Positions 55,160 to 63,328 of a stretch of 64,000 nt of DNA are shown piece after piece. A model generated the notes under the pieces. It was not told the DNA's origin and made no database searches. It was given only the letters and a program-made list of their open reading frames with translations. How positions within the stretch are numbered: the stretch's first letter is position 1; each line of letters begins with the position of its first letter. The DNA is taken from positions 143,082 to 207,081 of the forward strand of contig CAILZI010000126.1 of assembly GCA_903838675.1 (NCBI GenBank). The letters are read 5' to 3'. The position numbers were made by a program, and so were the translations under genes. Origin of the DNA: an uncultured Verrucomicrobiota bacterium (GTDB lineage: Bacteria > Verrucomicrobiota > Verrucomicrobiia > Verrucomicrobiales > Verrucomicrobiaceae).

Positions 55160-55173
55160 GGGGTGTACACCCC
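55160..55173. promoter_or_regulatory. 14-bp perfect palindrome in a divergent gap
   Basis: GGGGTGTACACCCC is a perfect palindrome. On the plus strand a consensus TATAAT follows at 55200-55205, without a matching -35. It lies between the L,D-transpeptidase gene and the plus-strand small membrane protein gene, so it could be an operator for either. Confidence 0.4.
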
Positions 55174-55363
55174 ATGGAGCGCGGCTTGTGCGGCTGTTAT
55201 ATAATCGGATGAGTCTTCTAAAAAGCCTTCTCCAACTGCTGCTTCCTCAAGCGGCATTGCGGCCCGTTCGGACACTCAGAAGTGCTCAATCATTCATGCA
55301 TGCAGAAGCCAGCTTGAGGATCTCCAAACGCAGCCCCGCTACAATACCCCCCTTTCTCAAATC

Positions 55364-55507
55364 ATGAGCCTTCTTCTCATCCTTGTCATTCTGATCCTAG
55401 CTGGCGGCGGCGGCTACGGTTTCCACTCGGGCAATCATTATCTCGGCGGCGGCGCCAGCATCCTTGTCATCATTCTTATTGTTATTCTCCTCACTGGGCA
55501 GCTATAA
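55364..55507 (+). CDS. DUF3309-like tiny membrane protein
   Basis: 47 residues from ATG 55364 to TAA 55507: MSLLLILVILILAGGGGYGF, a short polar turn, then a second hydrophobic helix ending LLTGQL. Length and the 'two helices around a Gly-rich, His/Ser-containing turn' plan match DUF3309 proteins of unknown function. It lies 69 bp before the first Tyr/Gly-rich lipoprotein gene. Confidence 0.6.
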   Translation: MSLLLILVILILAGGGGYGFHSGNHYLGGGASILVIILIVILLTGQL

Positions 55508-55576
55508 ACAATCCCGGCCCTTTCAGGGTCGATAATCCGCTCAACTCAACCCACCCATGCCCCAGAAACAAGCATC

Positions 55577-55888
55577 ATGAAAGTCCCCTCCTACTGCCTC
55601 CTCCTCCCCGTTCTTGCCACATTGACCCTCTCTTCCTGCATTGATCCGATGATGATGGGCGGCGGCTATGGAGGCGGCTACGGTGGCGGCTATAACAGCT
55701 ACTCGGCCCTTCCACGGAATTACTCAGGCAATGCCTACTACCACCAGGGGCGCTACTACACTGGCGGCCAGCATCAAATGGGCAATTTCAACTATCAAGG
55801 ACGGCAGTACCAGAGCCGCTACTCCCACAATGGGCAGTACTATTATGGTGGTGAGCACCGGCAATACCAGGGTGGAAACTGGCGCTAA
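55577..55888 (+). CDS. Tyr/Gly-rich lipoprotein, copy 1
   Basis: 103 residues. Signal MKVPSYCLLLPVLATLTLSS followed by Cys21 in LSSC, a lipobox. The mature protein starts with a Met/Gly/Tyr-rich stretch, then YHQGRYYTGGQ, NYQGRQYQSRYSHNGQYYYG and GGEH. The Gln/Tyr/Gly repeat every 8-10 residues suggests beta strands on the outer surface. The gene downstream at 56149 is a paralogue that shares the YHQGRYYTGGQ and HNGQYYYGGEH blocks. Function unknown. Confidence 0.75.
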   Translation: MKVPSYCLLLPVLATLTLSSCIDPMMMGGGYGGGYGGGYNSYSALPRNYSGNAYYHQGRYYTGGQHQMGNFNYQGRQYQSRYSHNGQYYYGGEHRQYQGGNWR

Positions 55889-55907
55889 CCGCGCCAGATA
55901 GTTTTAT

Positions 55908-55942
55908 GGGTGGAGGAGCGACACCGCTGCTCCACCCTTTTT
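55908..55942 (+). terminator. Rho-independent terminator after lipoprotein copy 1
   Basis: Stem GGGTGGAG (55908-55915) with CTCCACCC (55930-55937), then TTTTT (55938-55942). A diverged copy follows lipoprotein copy 2. Confidence 0.85.
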
Positions 55943-56148
55943 GCGTACCTGAGCTGTGAATGCGCTCGGACAAAGTCCCGCGGTCATTAGCATCCCTCTC
56001 ACATTTGTGAATAGGCACGGGCGGCGATCTCCCGATCTTCGACCTCCTCGTTCTGCTCCTTACGGGGCGAATTTGGAGCAACTCCCCACCCTTGCGCAGC
56101 CGCGCTTCTGAAGCATCGTAGTATGCCCCGTCTCAGAATTGCCTTCTT

Positions 56149-56502
56149 ATGAAACTTCATCCCTGCTTTCACTTCATTCCTGCCCTTGCCATGCTGGCCC
56201 TCTCTTCCTGTACGGAGCCATCGATGTCCGGCGGCGGTGCCAACGTCTACACGAAGCTGCCGCAGAATCACTCCGGCAGCACCTACTATCATCAAGGCCG
56301 CTATTACACCGGCGGCCAGTACCAAACCGGCAAGTACAGCCATCAAGGACGCCAGTACACCAGCCGCTACTTCCACAACGGGCAGTACTACTATGGCGGT
56401 GAACACAAAAACTTCCCTCGTGAAAACCAAAACTTCCAGCAGGGCAACTTCCCCGCGGGCAACTACCCGGATGGCAACTACCAGGGCACGAGCTGGAATT
56501 AA
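56149..56502 (+). CDS. Tyr/Gly-rich lipoprotein, copy 2
   Basis: 117 residues. Leader MKLHPCFHFIPALAMLALSS then Cys21 (LSSC). The core repeats the copy 1 blocks (YHQGRYYTGGQ, HQGRQYTSRYFHNGQYYYG, GGEH). An extra C-terminal tail carries NFPRENQNFQQ and GNxPxGNYPDGNYQG repeats not found in copy 1. Copy 1 has a Met/Gly-rich N-terminal stretch that copy 2 replaces with MSGGGANVY. The duplication includes the 3' flank. Function unknown; surface or wall association is likely from the lipid anchor. Confidence 0.75.
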   Translation: MKLHPCFHFIPALAMLALSSCTEPSMSGGGANVYTKLPQNHSGSTYYHQGRYYTGGQYQTGKYSHQGRQYTSRYFHNGQYYYGGEHKNFPRENQNFQQGNFPAGNYPDGNYQGTSWN

Positions 56503-56921
56503 ACACTGACAGCAGTCCAAGTCTTTGATGGGTGGAGGAGCGGCATCGTTTCTCCACCTATTGTGCGTACGGGAGTCGTGATTGCGCTTGGACAAAGCCC
56601 CCCAGATCTGCCCAGACTGCGGCGCATGTTTCCAGGCCGCATCTTTCCATTCGCCTGCCTTCTCGTTATTGCACTAGCCTCTGGCGCTGATCTCACCAGC
56701 ATCTAAGATTAGAAGCCGATGAAGATCGGCGGGGGATGGGTGGTAGCAGCAGCATCTGTCGTTCCACCGAGGAGCGCGCGAACAGCGACCAGATCATCTG
56801 GTCCCCCCCTCGGCATCATAGTCACCATCGACGCGATAAATGGCAACAAGAACCTCTTTAGCGACGTCTACATCAAGATCAGAAGCACCGGCTTCGCTTC
56901 CAGCAAAGCAGCCCTAAAGCG
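56503..56921. other. Non-coding region after lipoprotein copy 2
   Basis: 419 bp between the plus-strand lipoprotein and the convergent PSC1 gene. No supported gene. It begins with a copy of the 3' flank of lipoprotein copy 1, then contains a hairpin GCCGAT-GAAG-ATCGGC (about 56716-56731) and an interrupted palindrome GACCAGAT-C-ATCTGGTC (56787-56803). Confidence 0.55.
56530..56558 (+). terminator. Decayed terminator after lipoprotein copy 2
   Basis: GGTGGAG (56531-56537) pairs with CTCCACC (56552-56558) as in copy 1, but the T run is replaced by TATTGT, so termination should be weaker. Confidence 0.5.
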
Positions 56922-59357
56922 CTACTCCTTCGTCACCGCCTCATCCAGATTCAGCAGCATGAGGCAAAGACTCGTCCACGTGGCATGCTCCACGGCATCA
57001 ATGGATTCATCCCGCTTCGACTCCCCCACCGCGAGCAGCTTCAGCGCCGCCGCACGATCTGACTGCTGCGCCCGCAACTTGCCTAGCTGCGCCTTGAGCA
57101 TCTCAGCTTCCGCTTTGGCAGGTTCACGGCACGTCACCAGACGAAACGCCTGTGCGAGCGCCACGTCCACATTCCCACGATTCGCCAGCAAGACCCGCTG
57201 TGCCAGGACACGGGCAGCTTCCACGTAGGTCACATCATTCAGAGTCACGAGCGCCTGCAACGGTGTGTTGGTGCGGGTGGCTTTGATCACGCAGGTCTGC
57301 CGCGCAGAATTGTCGAACAGCATCGTAGGGCCCACGATGCGCCGCCAGAAAATGTACAAGGTGCGGCGGTAAAGCGCGTCGCCATGATCCTGCACGTAGC
57401 TTTTCTTGCCAAAAGTGGCCTCCTCCCAGATGCCCTCTGGTTGATAGGGTTTCACGGACGGCCCTCCAATCTTATCCTGCAGCAGGCCTGCCACAAACAA
57501 GGCCTGATCCCGCAGCATCCATGAAGGCATGCGAAAGCGCGGCCCACGGGCGAGATAGCGGTTCTCGGGATCGACCTGCGCATCGGTGAACTTTGAGGAC
57601 TGCTGATAGGTCTCGCTCGTCACGATCAAGCGCATCAGCGCCTTCAGATCCCAGCCGCTGTCGATGAACTTGGAAGCCAGCCAGTCGAGCAGTTCACGCT
57701 GCGGTGGCTCTTCTCCCTGCAAACCGAAATCCTCAGCCGTCTTCACCAGACCAACGCCAAAGTACGCCTGCCAGAAGCGGTTCACCGTCACACGCGCAGT
57801 CAGCGGGTTGTCGCGGCTCACGATCCATTCGGCCAGGCCCAGTCGGTTGCGCGGTGCGTCAGCCTTCATTGCGGGCAGACTCGCAGGAACAATGAAGCTC
57901 ACCTTCGTCGTGCTGGCCTTGTCATAAGCGCCCTTTTCCAAGACAAAGGTCTCACGCGGCGTCGGAAGTGTGTCCATGACCATCACCTTGGTGACGCCAT
58001 TGGTGGCTGCAACTCGCGCACGCACAGCGGAGAGAAGCGTTTGCAGCAGCTTCGTGTACTCTGCGTCCTTGTCTTTGAAGTAGTTCACCGCCTCCAGCAG
58101 CGGATCCACGCCGCGATTCTTAGGCTCTGTCTTGGCGATGTAGCTCGGCAGGTTCCCCGGCAGTTTGATCGCGTCGGATTCCGTCAGCGGCTTGCCTGCG
58201 GGACGCGGCCATTTGGTCAGCTCAAAAGCCTCCAGCTCCGCCGCGACTTGCTTCACTTTTTCTGTGGTCGTCTTCACTCGTTCGAGTTCCGCTGGCGTGG
58301 ACATGTCCATCGCCGGAGCCGCCTGCCCGCTGCGGCCTAGGCCGTCCTCGCTCGTCTGGTTGAAGACATCGTAGAGCCCGTAGTAATCACGCATGGTCAG
58401 CGGATCAAACTTGTGATCGTGGCACTTCGAGCAGCCCATCGTCAGCCCCAGCCACACGGTGCTGGTCGTCTCCACGCGATCCATCACGTTCTCCACCCGC
58501 GTCTCCTCCGCGATGCGTCCGCCCTCGCCGTTGATCATGTGGTTGCGATTGAAACCCGTGGCCAGTTTTTGCTCCGGCGTCGGATTGGGAAGCAGATCGC
58601 CGCCAAGCTGCCAGAGGGTGAACTGATCATAGGGCATGTTTTCATTGATGGCCTTCACCACCCAGTCACGCCATGGCCACATGGTGCGTTCAGGGTCTCC
58701 TTGATAACCATTCGTGTCCGCATAACGCGCGGCATCCAACCAGTCCCAGGCCCAGCGCTCACCGAAGCGCGGTGAATTCAGCAGGCGCTCCACGGTCTTT
58801 GCATAGTCGTCCTTCAGTTCGTCCGCTGTCGGTGGCAGCCCCGTCAGATCCAGCGACACACGACGAAGCAAGGTGGTCGCATCTGCCTTGGATGAAGGCT
58901 TCATCCCCTTCTCCGCCAGCTTCGCGCGCACAAAGGCATCGATGGGATGCTTCGCGCCCACGCTGGGCACCTTGGGCCGTTCAATGCGCTTGAAGGCCCA
59001 GTGCGAGCCCCACTTCGCGCCTTCGTCGATCCACTGCTTGAGCAATTGCTTCTGCGTATCCGTCAGCGTGCGGTTGCTCTTGGGTGTGGGCATCACTTCA
59101 TCCGGGTCCGTGCTGAAGATGCGTTCGATCAAGGAGCTCTCATGACTCTTGCCCGGGAGGATGGCCGTCACGCCATCCTTCACGGCCTTGGCATCCTTCT
59201 CCACGTCCAGCCGCAGGTCGCCTTTTCGTTCCTTCGCATCCGGTCCGTGGCAGAAGTAGCATTTGTCGGAAAGGATCGGCTGGATGTCGCGCGAGAAATC
59301 AATCGGCGCCGCAGAGAGAGCGGTGCTGAGGCTGAGGAGAAGACAAATGACACGCAT
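56922..59357 (-). CDS. PSC1 cytochrome c - DUF1549 - DUF1553 protein
   Basis: 811 residues from ATG 59357 (MRVICLLLSLSTALSAAPID), a signal peptide; the in-frame extension to 59408 is not leader-like. PSC1 domain with CYFCHGPDAKERKGDLRLD and a Met in 'EVMPTPKS' (about 30-105); DUF1549 (about 130-340) with 'DLTGLPPTADEL', FGERWAWDWLDAARY and a second haem-like site CSKCHDHKFDP; DUF1553 (about 510-790) with 'RDNPLTARVTVNRFWQAYFG' and ATRTNTPLQALVTLND. Role in periplasmic redox chemistry is inferred. Unlike the copy at 44416 it has no esterase and no DUF1501 partner beside it. Only 53 bp separate it from the divergent phosphorylase gene. Confidence 0.92.
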   Translation of the reverse strand: MRVICLLLSLSTALSAAPIDFSRDIQPILSDKCYFCHGPDAKERKGDLRLDVEKDAKAVKDGVTAILPGKSHESSLIERIFSTDPDEVMPTPKSNRTLTDTQKQLLKQWIDEGAKWGSHWAFKRIERPKVPSVGAKHPIDAFVRAKLAEKGMKPSSKADATTLLRRVSLDLTGLPPTADELKDDYAKTVERLLNSPRFGERWAWDWLDAARYADTNGYQGDPERTMWPWRDWVVKAINENMPYDQFTLWQLGGDLLPNPTPEQKLATGFNRNHMINGEGGRIAEETRVENVMDRVETTSTVWLGLTMGCSKCHDHKFDPLTMRDYYGLYDVFNQTSEDGLGRSGQAAPAMDMSTPAELERVKTTTEKVKQVAAELEAFELTKWPRPAGKPLTESDAIKLPGNLPSYIAKTEPKNRGVDPLLEAVNYFKDKDAEYTKLLQTLLSAVRARVAATNGVTKVMVMDTLPTPRETFVLEKGAYDKASTTKVSFIVPASLPAMKADAPRNRLGLAEWIVSRDNPLTARVTVNRFWQAYFGVGLVKTAEDFGLQGEEPPQRELLDWLASKFIDSGWDLKALMRLIVTSETYQQSSKFTDAQVDPENRYLARGPRFRMPSWMLRDQALFVAGLLQDKIGGPSVKPYQPEGIWEEATFGKKSYVQDHGDALYRRTLYIFWRRIVGPTMLFDNSARQTCVIKATRTNTPLQALVTLNDVTYVEAARVLAQRVLLANRGNVDVALAQAFRLVTCREPAKAEAEMLKAQLGKLRAQQSDRAAALKLLAVGESKRDESIDAVEHATWTSLCLMLLNLDEAVTKE

Positions 59358-59410
59358 GACAAGACTGAATGAGCATACGATGTCCGCAGGTTCAGTATTG
59401 CCAAACATCC

Positions 59411-60667
59411 ATGGCAGAACCTAGCATGCCGAACATGCACATCCCAACTCTCATCGAGCGCAAGCGCGACGGCGGAGCCCTCACACCCGAGGAGATCCAC
59501 CACGTCATCGGCGCCTTCACTCGCGGGGACATGCCGGAGTACCAGATGAGCGCCCTGGCGATGGCGATTTTCTTCCGCGACATGACGACGAAAGAAACCG
59601 CCGCGCTCACCGAGGCCATGCTGCACAGCGGCTCCATGCTGCTATGGAACGACCACGATCCCCTGCGGGTGGACAAACACAGCACCGGCGGCATTGGCGA
59701 TAAAACCTCGCTCATTCTCGCGCCACTGCTCGCCTGCGACAACGTGTGGGTGCCGATGATCTCTGGGCGCGGCCTCGGCATCACCGGCGGCACCTTGGAC
59801 AAACTCGAAAGCATCCCCGGCTTCCGCACGCAGCTCAACGAGGTGGAGATTCACAACATCATCGACCGCATCGGCTGCGTCATGGTCGGCCAGACCGCCG
59901 GCATCTGCCCTGCGGACAAAAAGCTCTACGCCCTGCGTGATGTCACCGGCACCGTGCCGAGCGTGCCGCTCATCACCGCGAGCATCATGAGCAAGAAACT
60001 CGCCGAGGGGCTGAACCGCCTCGTGCTGGATGTGAAGTGGGGAAGCGGTGCTTTCATGAAGACGCAGGAGGAGGCCCATCTGCTCGCCCAAAGTTTGGTC
60101 ACCGTCGGAGAGGCCATGGGCGTGCGCTCCAGCGTGCGCCTGAGCGAGATGAACGAGCCTACGGGTGAGTCCGCCGGCAATGCGCTCGAAGTGGCCGAAT
60201 GCGTGCGCTGCCTCAAAGGCCAGGGCCCGCAGGATCTGGAGAACATCGTGCTCGACCTCGCATCTGCCGTTTCCGTTTCATCCCGCGCGGATCTGGCCGC
60301 CATGCTGCATCGTGGTGATGCCTGGCGAAAATTTCAAAAGATGGTCGCCGCGCAAGGTGGCAACGTGGAAGCACTCGAAAAAATGGCCACCGTGCATCGA
60401 GCGCCTTTCATCGGCGAACTCAAAGCCACCGCCAGTGGCACGCTCACGCGCATGGATGCCGGCGGCATTGGTCTGGCCGTCCTCGAACTCGGTGCCGGCC
60501 GTTCCAAAGCCGCTGACGCCATCGACTTCGCCGTGGGCTGCGATCGCATCGCCAAGACCGGCACCCAGGTGCGCACGGGCGATGTGCTGCTGCGCGTACA
60601 TGCCCGCACCAAAGGCGCGCTGTTTCGCACGCTCGACATTTTGACACAGCATATCGACATCGTCTGA
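59411..60667 (+). CDS. deoA: Thymidine/pyrimidine-nucleoside phosphorylase
   Basis: 418 residues if started at ATG 59411; ATGs at 59426 and 59435 (MHIPTLIERKRDGG) are also plausible, and the last fits the family best. Family signature RVDKHSTGGIGDKTSLILAP (phosphate-binding K-S-G-G motif), 'ISGRGLGITGGTLDKLESIP', and MSKKLAEGLNRLVLDVKWGS. The C-terminal alpha/beta domain follows from about residue 330. It splits pyrimidine deoxynucleosides with phosphate into base and deoxyribose 1-phosphate. Thymidine versus uridine preference cannot be told. It is followed after 13 bp by the amidohydrolase gene. Confidence 0.93.
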   Translation: MAEPSMPNMHIPTLIERKRDGGALTPEEIHHVIGAFTRGDMPEYQMSALAMAIFFRDMTTKETAALTEAMLHSGSMLLWNDHDPLRVDKHSTGGIGDKTSLILAPLLACDNVWVPMISGRGLGITGGTLDKLESIPGFRTQLNEVEIHNIIDRIGCVMVGQTAGICPADKKLYALRDVTGTVPSVPLITASIMSKKLAEGLNRLVLDVKWGSGAFMKTQEEAHLLAQSLVTVGEAMGVRSSVRLSEMNEPTGESAGNALEVAECVRCLKGQGPQDLENIVLDLASAVSVSSRADLAAMLHRGDAWRKFQKMVAAQGGNVEALEKMATVHRAPFIGELKATASGTLTRMDAGGIGLAVLELGAGRSKAADAIDFAVGCDRIAKTGTQVRTGDVLLRVHARTKGALFRTLDILTQHIDIV

Positions 60668-60680
60668 CGTTTGTCTCCCC

Positions 60681-61604
60681 ATGAACCGCCGCCGTTTTCT
60701 TCAGACCACCACTGCCGCCGCATTGCTCCATGAGTCCGTTCAGGCCGCACCGCCTGCGACGCGCATCATCGACACGCACACGCATTTCTATGATCCCACA
60801 CGCCCCGGTGGCGTGCCGTGGCCGGGCAAGGGCACTCCGTTGTACCGCACCGTGCTGCCTGCCGACTGGCTCGCCGTGGCAGCTCCGCATGGCGTCAAAG
60901 AAACCGTCATTGTCGAAGCCAGCCCGCTGGTGGAGGACAACCAGTGGATTCTCGATCTCGCCGCCAAGGAGAAGAGCATCGTGGGCTTCGTCGGTCATCT
61001 CGATCCCGGCGCAGAGTTTGCAGGCCATTTGGAGCGTTTCGCTGCGAATCCGATCTTTCGCGGAGTGCGCTGGAGCGGCGCGTTTCTGCAGGATGCCGCG
61101 AAACAGGACGCCGTGCTCGCCGGTGCCAAGCTGCTGGCCAAGCACGGCCTGGAGCTCGATTTGAACGGTGGCCCCAGTTACCTGCCCCACGCTGCCAAAC
61201 TCGCCGCCGATGTGCCCGACCTGCGAGTACTCATCAACCACCTCGGTGCCTCCGGCGATCCCCAGACCCTGCGCCCCGAATGGAAGGAAAACATCCGTGC
61301 CGTGGCCAAGCTGCCGAATGTCTTCATGAAGGTCTCCGCCCTCGCCGAGCAGGTGAAATGCGAGTACGGCCAGGCCCCGCGCGACACCGCCTACTATCTG
61401 CCCATTCTCGACCACCTCTGGGAAACCTTCGGCCCCGACCGCCTCATCTACGGCAGCAACTGGCCCGTCTCCGACAAAGGCGCGCCCTATGATGTCGTCT
61501 TCAAAATCGTCGATGAATACTTCCGCGCCAAAGGCCCCGAAGCCTGCGAAAAGTACTTCTGGAATAATTCGAAGGAAGCGTATCGGTGGGTGGAAAGGAA
61601 GTGA
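60681..61604 (+). CDS. Tat-exported amidohydrolase-family protein
   Basis: 307 residues. MNRRRFLQTTTAAALLHESV is a Tat signal with twin Arg. The TIM-barrel amidohydrolase-2 fold is seen in IIDTHTHFYDP (HxH), VGFVGHLDPGAEF, RGVRWSGAFLQ, VLINHLGASGDP (His) and RLIYGSNWPVSDKG (Asp replaced by Asn-Trp-Pro, usual in this family). Such enzymes act as lactonases or decarboxylases, for instance on L-rhamnono- or fuconolactone. It is exported, whereas the phosphorylase 13 bp upstream is cytosolic, so they need not share a pathway. Confidence 0.85.
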   Translation: MNRRRFLQTTTAAALLHESVQAAPPATRIIDTHTHFYDPTRPGGVPWPGKGTPLYRTVLPADWLAVAAPHGVKETVIVEASPLVEDNQWILDLAAKEKSIVGFVGHLDPGAEFAGHLERFAANPIFRGVRWSGAFLQDAAKQDAVLAGAKLLAKHGLELDLNGGPSYLPHAAKLAADVPDLRVLINHLGASGDPQTLRPEWKENIRAVAKLPNVFMKVSALAEQVKCEYGQAPRDTAYYLPILDHLWETFGPDRLIYGSNWPVSDKGAPYDVVFKIVDEYFRAKGPEACEKYFWNNSKEAYRWVERK

Positions 61605-61647
61605 TCCAATCCAAGCCCGAAGGAGTGGCACAGAGGCAGCTCCCCAC

Positions 61648-62427
61648 TCACGCCCCCAGCTTCGCGTAATACTTCGCGATGCGCCGGGCGTGCTCGTCAT
61701 AGGCGGCTTCAAAGATCTCGGTGGCTTTCGCAGCACCGACGACGGCTCCCGCCGTTAGCACTTTGGGAGGCTGGCCGGCTTTGACGAGCCGATCGGCCAC
61801 TTCGGCTTTGACGGCATTCACCAGCAGGCAGCCGCCCACGGTGCTGCCCGGGGCGACAGGAGTGTCGAGATTTTCAATCTTGATCATGGCATCGCCAACA
61901 GGCGCTCCGGTGTCGAGGACGATGTCGGAGAAATCCTGAAGCTTTTTGCCGTGGCGATGGCGGCTGGTGCTGGCCTCGCTGTGCACCGTGCTGATGATGG
62001 CGACAACTTTGACGCCGCGACGTTGGAACTCCTCGGCCATTTCGACCGGGACCACATTGCAGCCGCTGCTGGAGATGACGAGTGCGCTGTCGCCCGGCTG
62101 GAGATCGAAGTTCCGCAGGATGCGGTTTGCCAAACCGCTGACGTTTTCGAGGAACATGGCCTGCCGCTGGCCGTTCGCACCGACGACGAGATTGTGGAAG
62201 GTGAGAGAGAGTTCGACAATGGGATTGAAGCCCGGGAAGGAGCCGTAGCGCGGCCACATTTCCTCCACCAGAATGCGGCTGTGGCCGGAGCCAAAAACGT
62301 GGACCATTTGACCGGCGAGGATCGTCTTTGCGAACATGTCGGCGGTCTGCTGGATGAGCGGCAGTTGCTCGCGGACACGATTGAGAAGGCCTTGGCTGGC
62401 GTCGAGGTATTGGAGGGCAGGAGTCAT
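61648..62427 (-). CDS. SIS-domain (sugar isomerase) protein
   Basis: 259 residues, cytosolic. SIS fold with VHVFGSGHSRILVEEMWPRY (phosphosugar loop), 'GDSALVISSSGCNVVPVEMA' and VKVVAIISTVHSEASTSRHR. This is the UPF0309-type, 'sugar isomerase domain' family, in which SGxS/T residues bind phospho-sugars. The ATG overlaps the stop of the ROK gene (ATGA), so it is translated from the same message. Kinase and isomerase together suggest a sugar, possibly an amino sugar, being phosphorylated and isomerised. Confidence 0.88.
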   Translation of the reverse strand: MTPALQYLDASQGLLNRVREQLPLIQQTADMFAKTILAGQMVHVFGSGHSRILVEEMWPRYGSFPGFNPIVELSLTFHNLVVGANGQRQAMFLENVSGLANRILRNFDLQPGDSALVISSSGCNVVPVEMAEEFQRRGVKVVAIISTVHSEASTSRHRHGKKLQDFSDIVLDTGAPVGDAMIKIENLDTPVAPGSTVGGCLLVNAVKAEVADRLVKAGQPPKVLTAGAVVGAAKATEIFEAAYDEHARRIAKYYAKLGA

Positions 62428-63323
62428 GAGTTTTGCAGGAGATTAAAAACGGAACCGAGGCATCCGGCGCTGTCGCCGAGACTGGCAGAAACAATGTGCG
62501 CCTGATGGCCGCCCGGCCGCCATTCGAAATCAGCGAGGGCTTGTTGCAGGGGATCAAACAGACGGGCACCCGCCCCCGTGGCGATACCACCGCCGACGAT
62601 GACGACTTCGGGATCGAGCACGTTGATGAGCGAAGCAATGGCGGCGGCAAGGTGGCGGACGGAGGTGAGCCAGACTTTGGCAGCGTGCTCATCGCCCGTG
62701 CTTAAGGCATCGAGCAGCGCATGGGTGGTGGCGTAACGTCCTTCGCCACGCAGGGCGATGGTTTGATTGCCGATGGCGTCTTCCAGGCTGCCGGGGGTGT
62801 TGAAATCATCGCAGGCGGCATTGGCATCGATGGTGATGTGACCGAGATGCCCTGCCCTGCCGATCTTGCCTTTTAGGAGGCGTCCGCCACTCCAGATCGC
62901 GCCACCAACTCCGGTACCGAGGGTAAGCATGAAGGCGTCCTGCGTGTCCTTCGCAGCTCCGGCCCAGACTTCACCGAGAAGCGCAGCATGGGCGTCATTA
63001 AGCACGCGGCAGTCGCGCTCAAGAAACGCGGACCAGTGGAATTTTTCGAGCCCGAGCATGCGGCCGGGCATCCAGTCGATGCAGTGGCCATCCGGATTTG
63101 CCAAACCAGGTGCGGAAAGCCCGACGCGGAGCTTTTGCCCGGCCTGCGCCTCGAACTCATGCACGACCTCACGCACAGTGAGGGCGAAGCGCGGCGTGTC
63201 GCCGTCGAATTCACCATCGCGGGTGGGTTTCGAGAGCGTGGCGAGGGTGCGGGCACTGGCCGTTTCCACGAGCGCGGCCTTGATGTTTGTGCCGCCGAGA
63301 TCGATGCCGATGGCGAGGCTCAT
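62424..63323 (-). CDS. ROK-family sugar kinase
   Basis: 299 residues. N-terminal ATP loop IGIDLGGTNIKAALVE, the catalytic region VLNDAHAALLGEVWAGA (Asn-Asp), LTLGTGVGGAIW, and VIVGGGIATGA. The zinc site region keeps His in RAGHLGHITI but has C-DDF-NTPGSLE where typical ROK proteins have CxCGxxGCxE, so at least two cysteines are missing. It probably phosphorylates a hexose, with zinc-free structure. It lies 5 bp after the SDR gene and overlaps the SIS gene by 4 bp. Confidence 0.9.
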   Translation of the reverse strand: MSLAIGIDLGGTNIKAALVETASARTLATLSKPTRDGEFDGDTPRFALTVREVVHEFEAQAGQKLRVGLSAPGLANPDGHCIDWMPGRMLGLEKFHWSAFLERDCRVLNDAHAALLGEVWAGAAKDTQDAFMLTLGTGVGGAIWSGGRLLKGKIGRAGHLGHITIDANAACDDFNTPGSLEDAIGNQTIALRGEGRYATTHALLDALSTGDEHAAKVWLTSVRHLAAAIASLINVLDPEVVIVGGGIATGAGARLFDPLQQALADFEWRPGGHQAHIVSASLGDSAGCLGSVFNLLQNS

Positions 63324-63328
63324 GATGC

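Noticed and set aside
56719..57228. 169-codon plus-strand frame overlapping the PSC1 gene end
   Set aside because: Most of it is antisense to DUF1553 coding sequence and the front part has no recognisable content.
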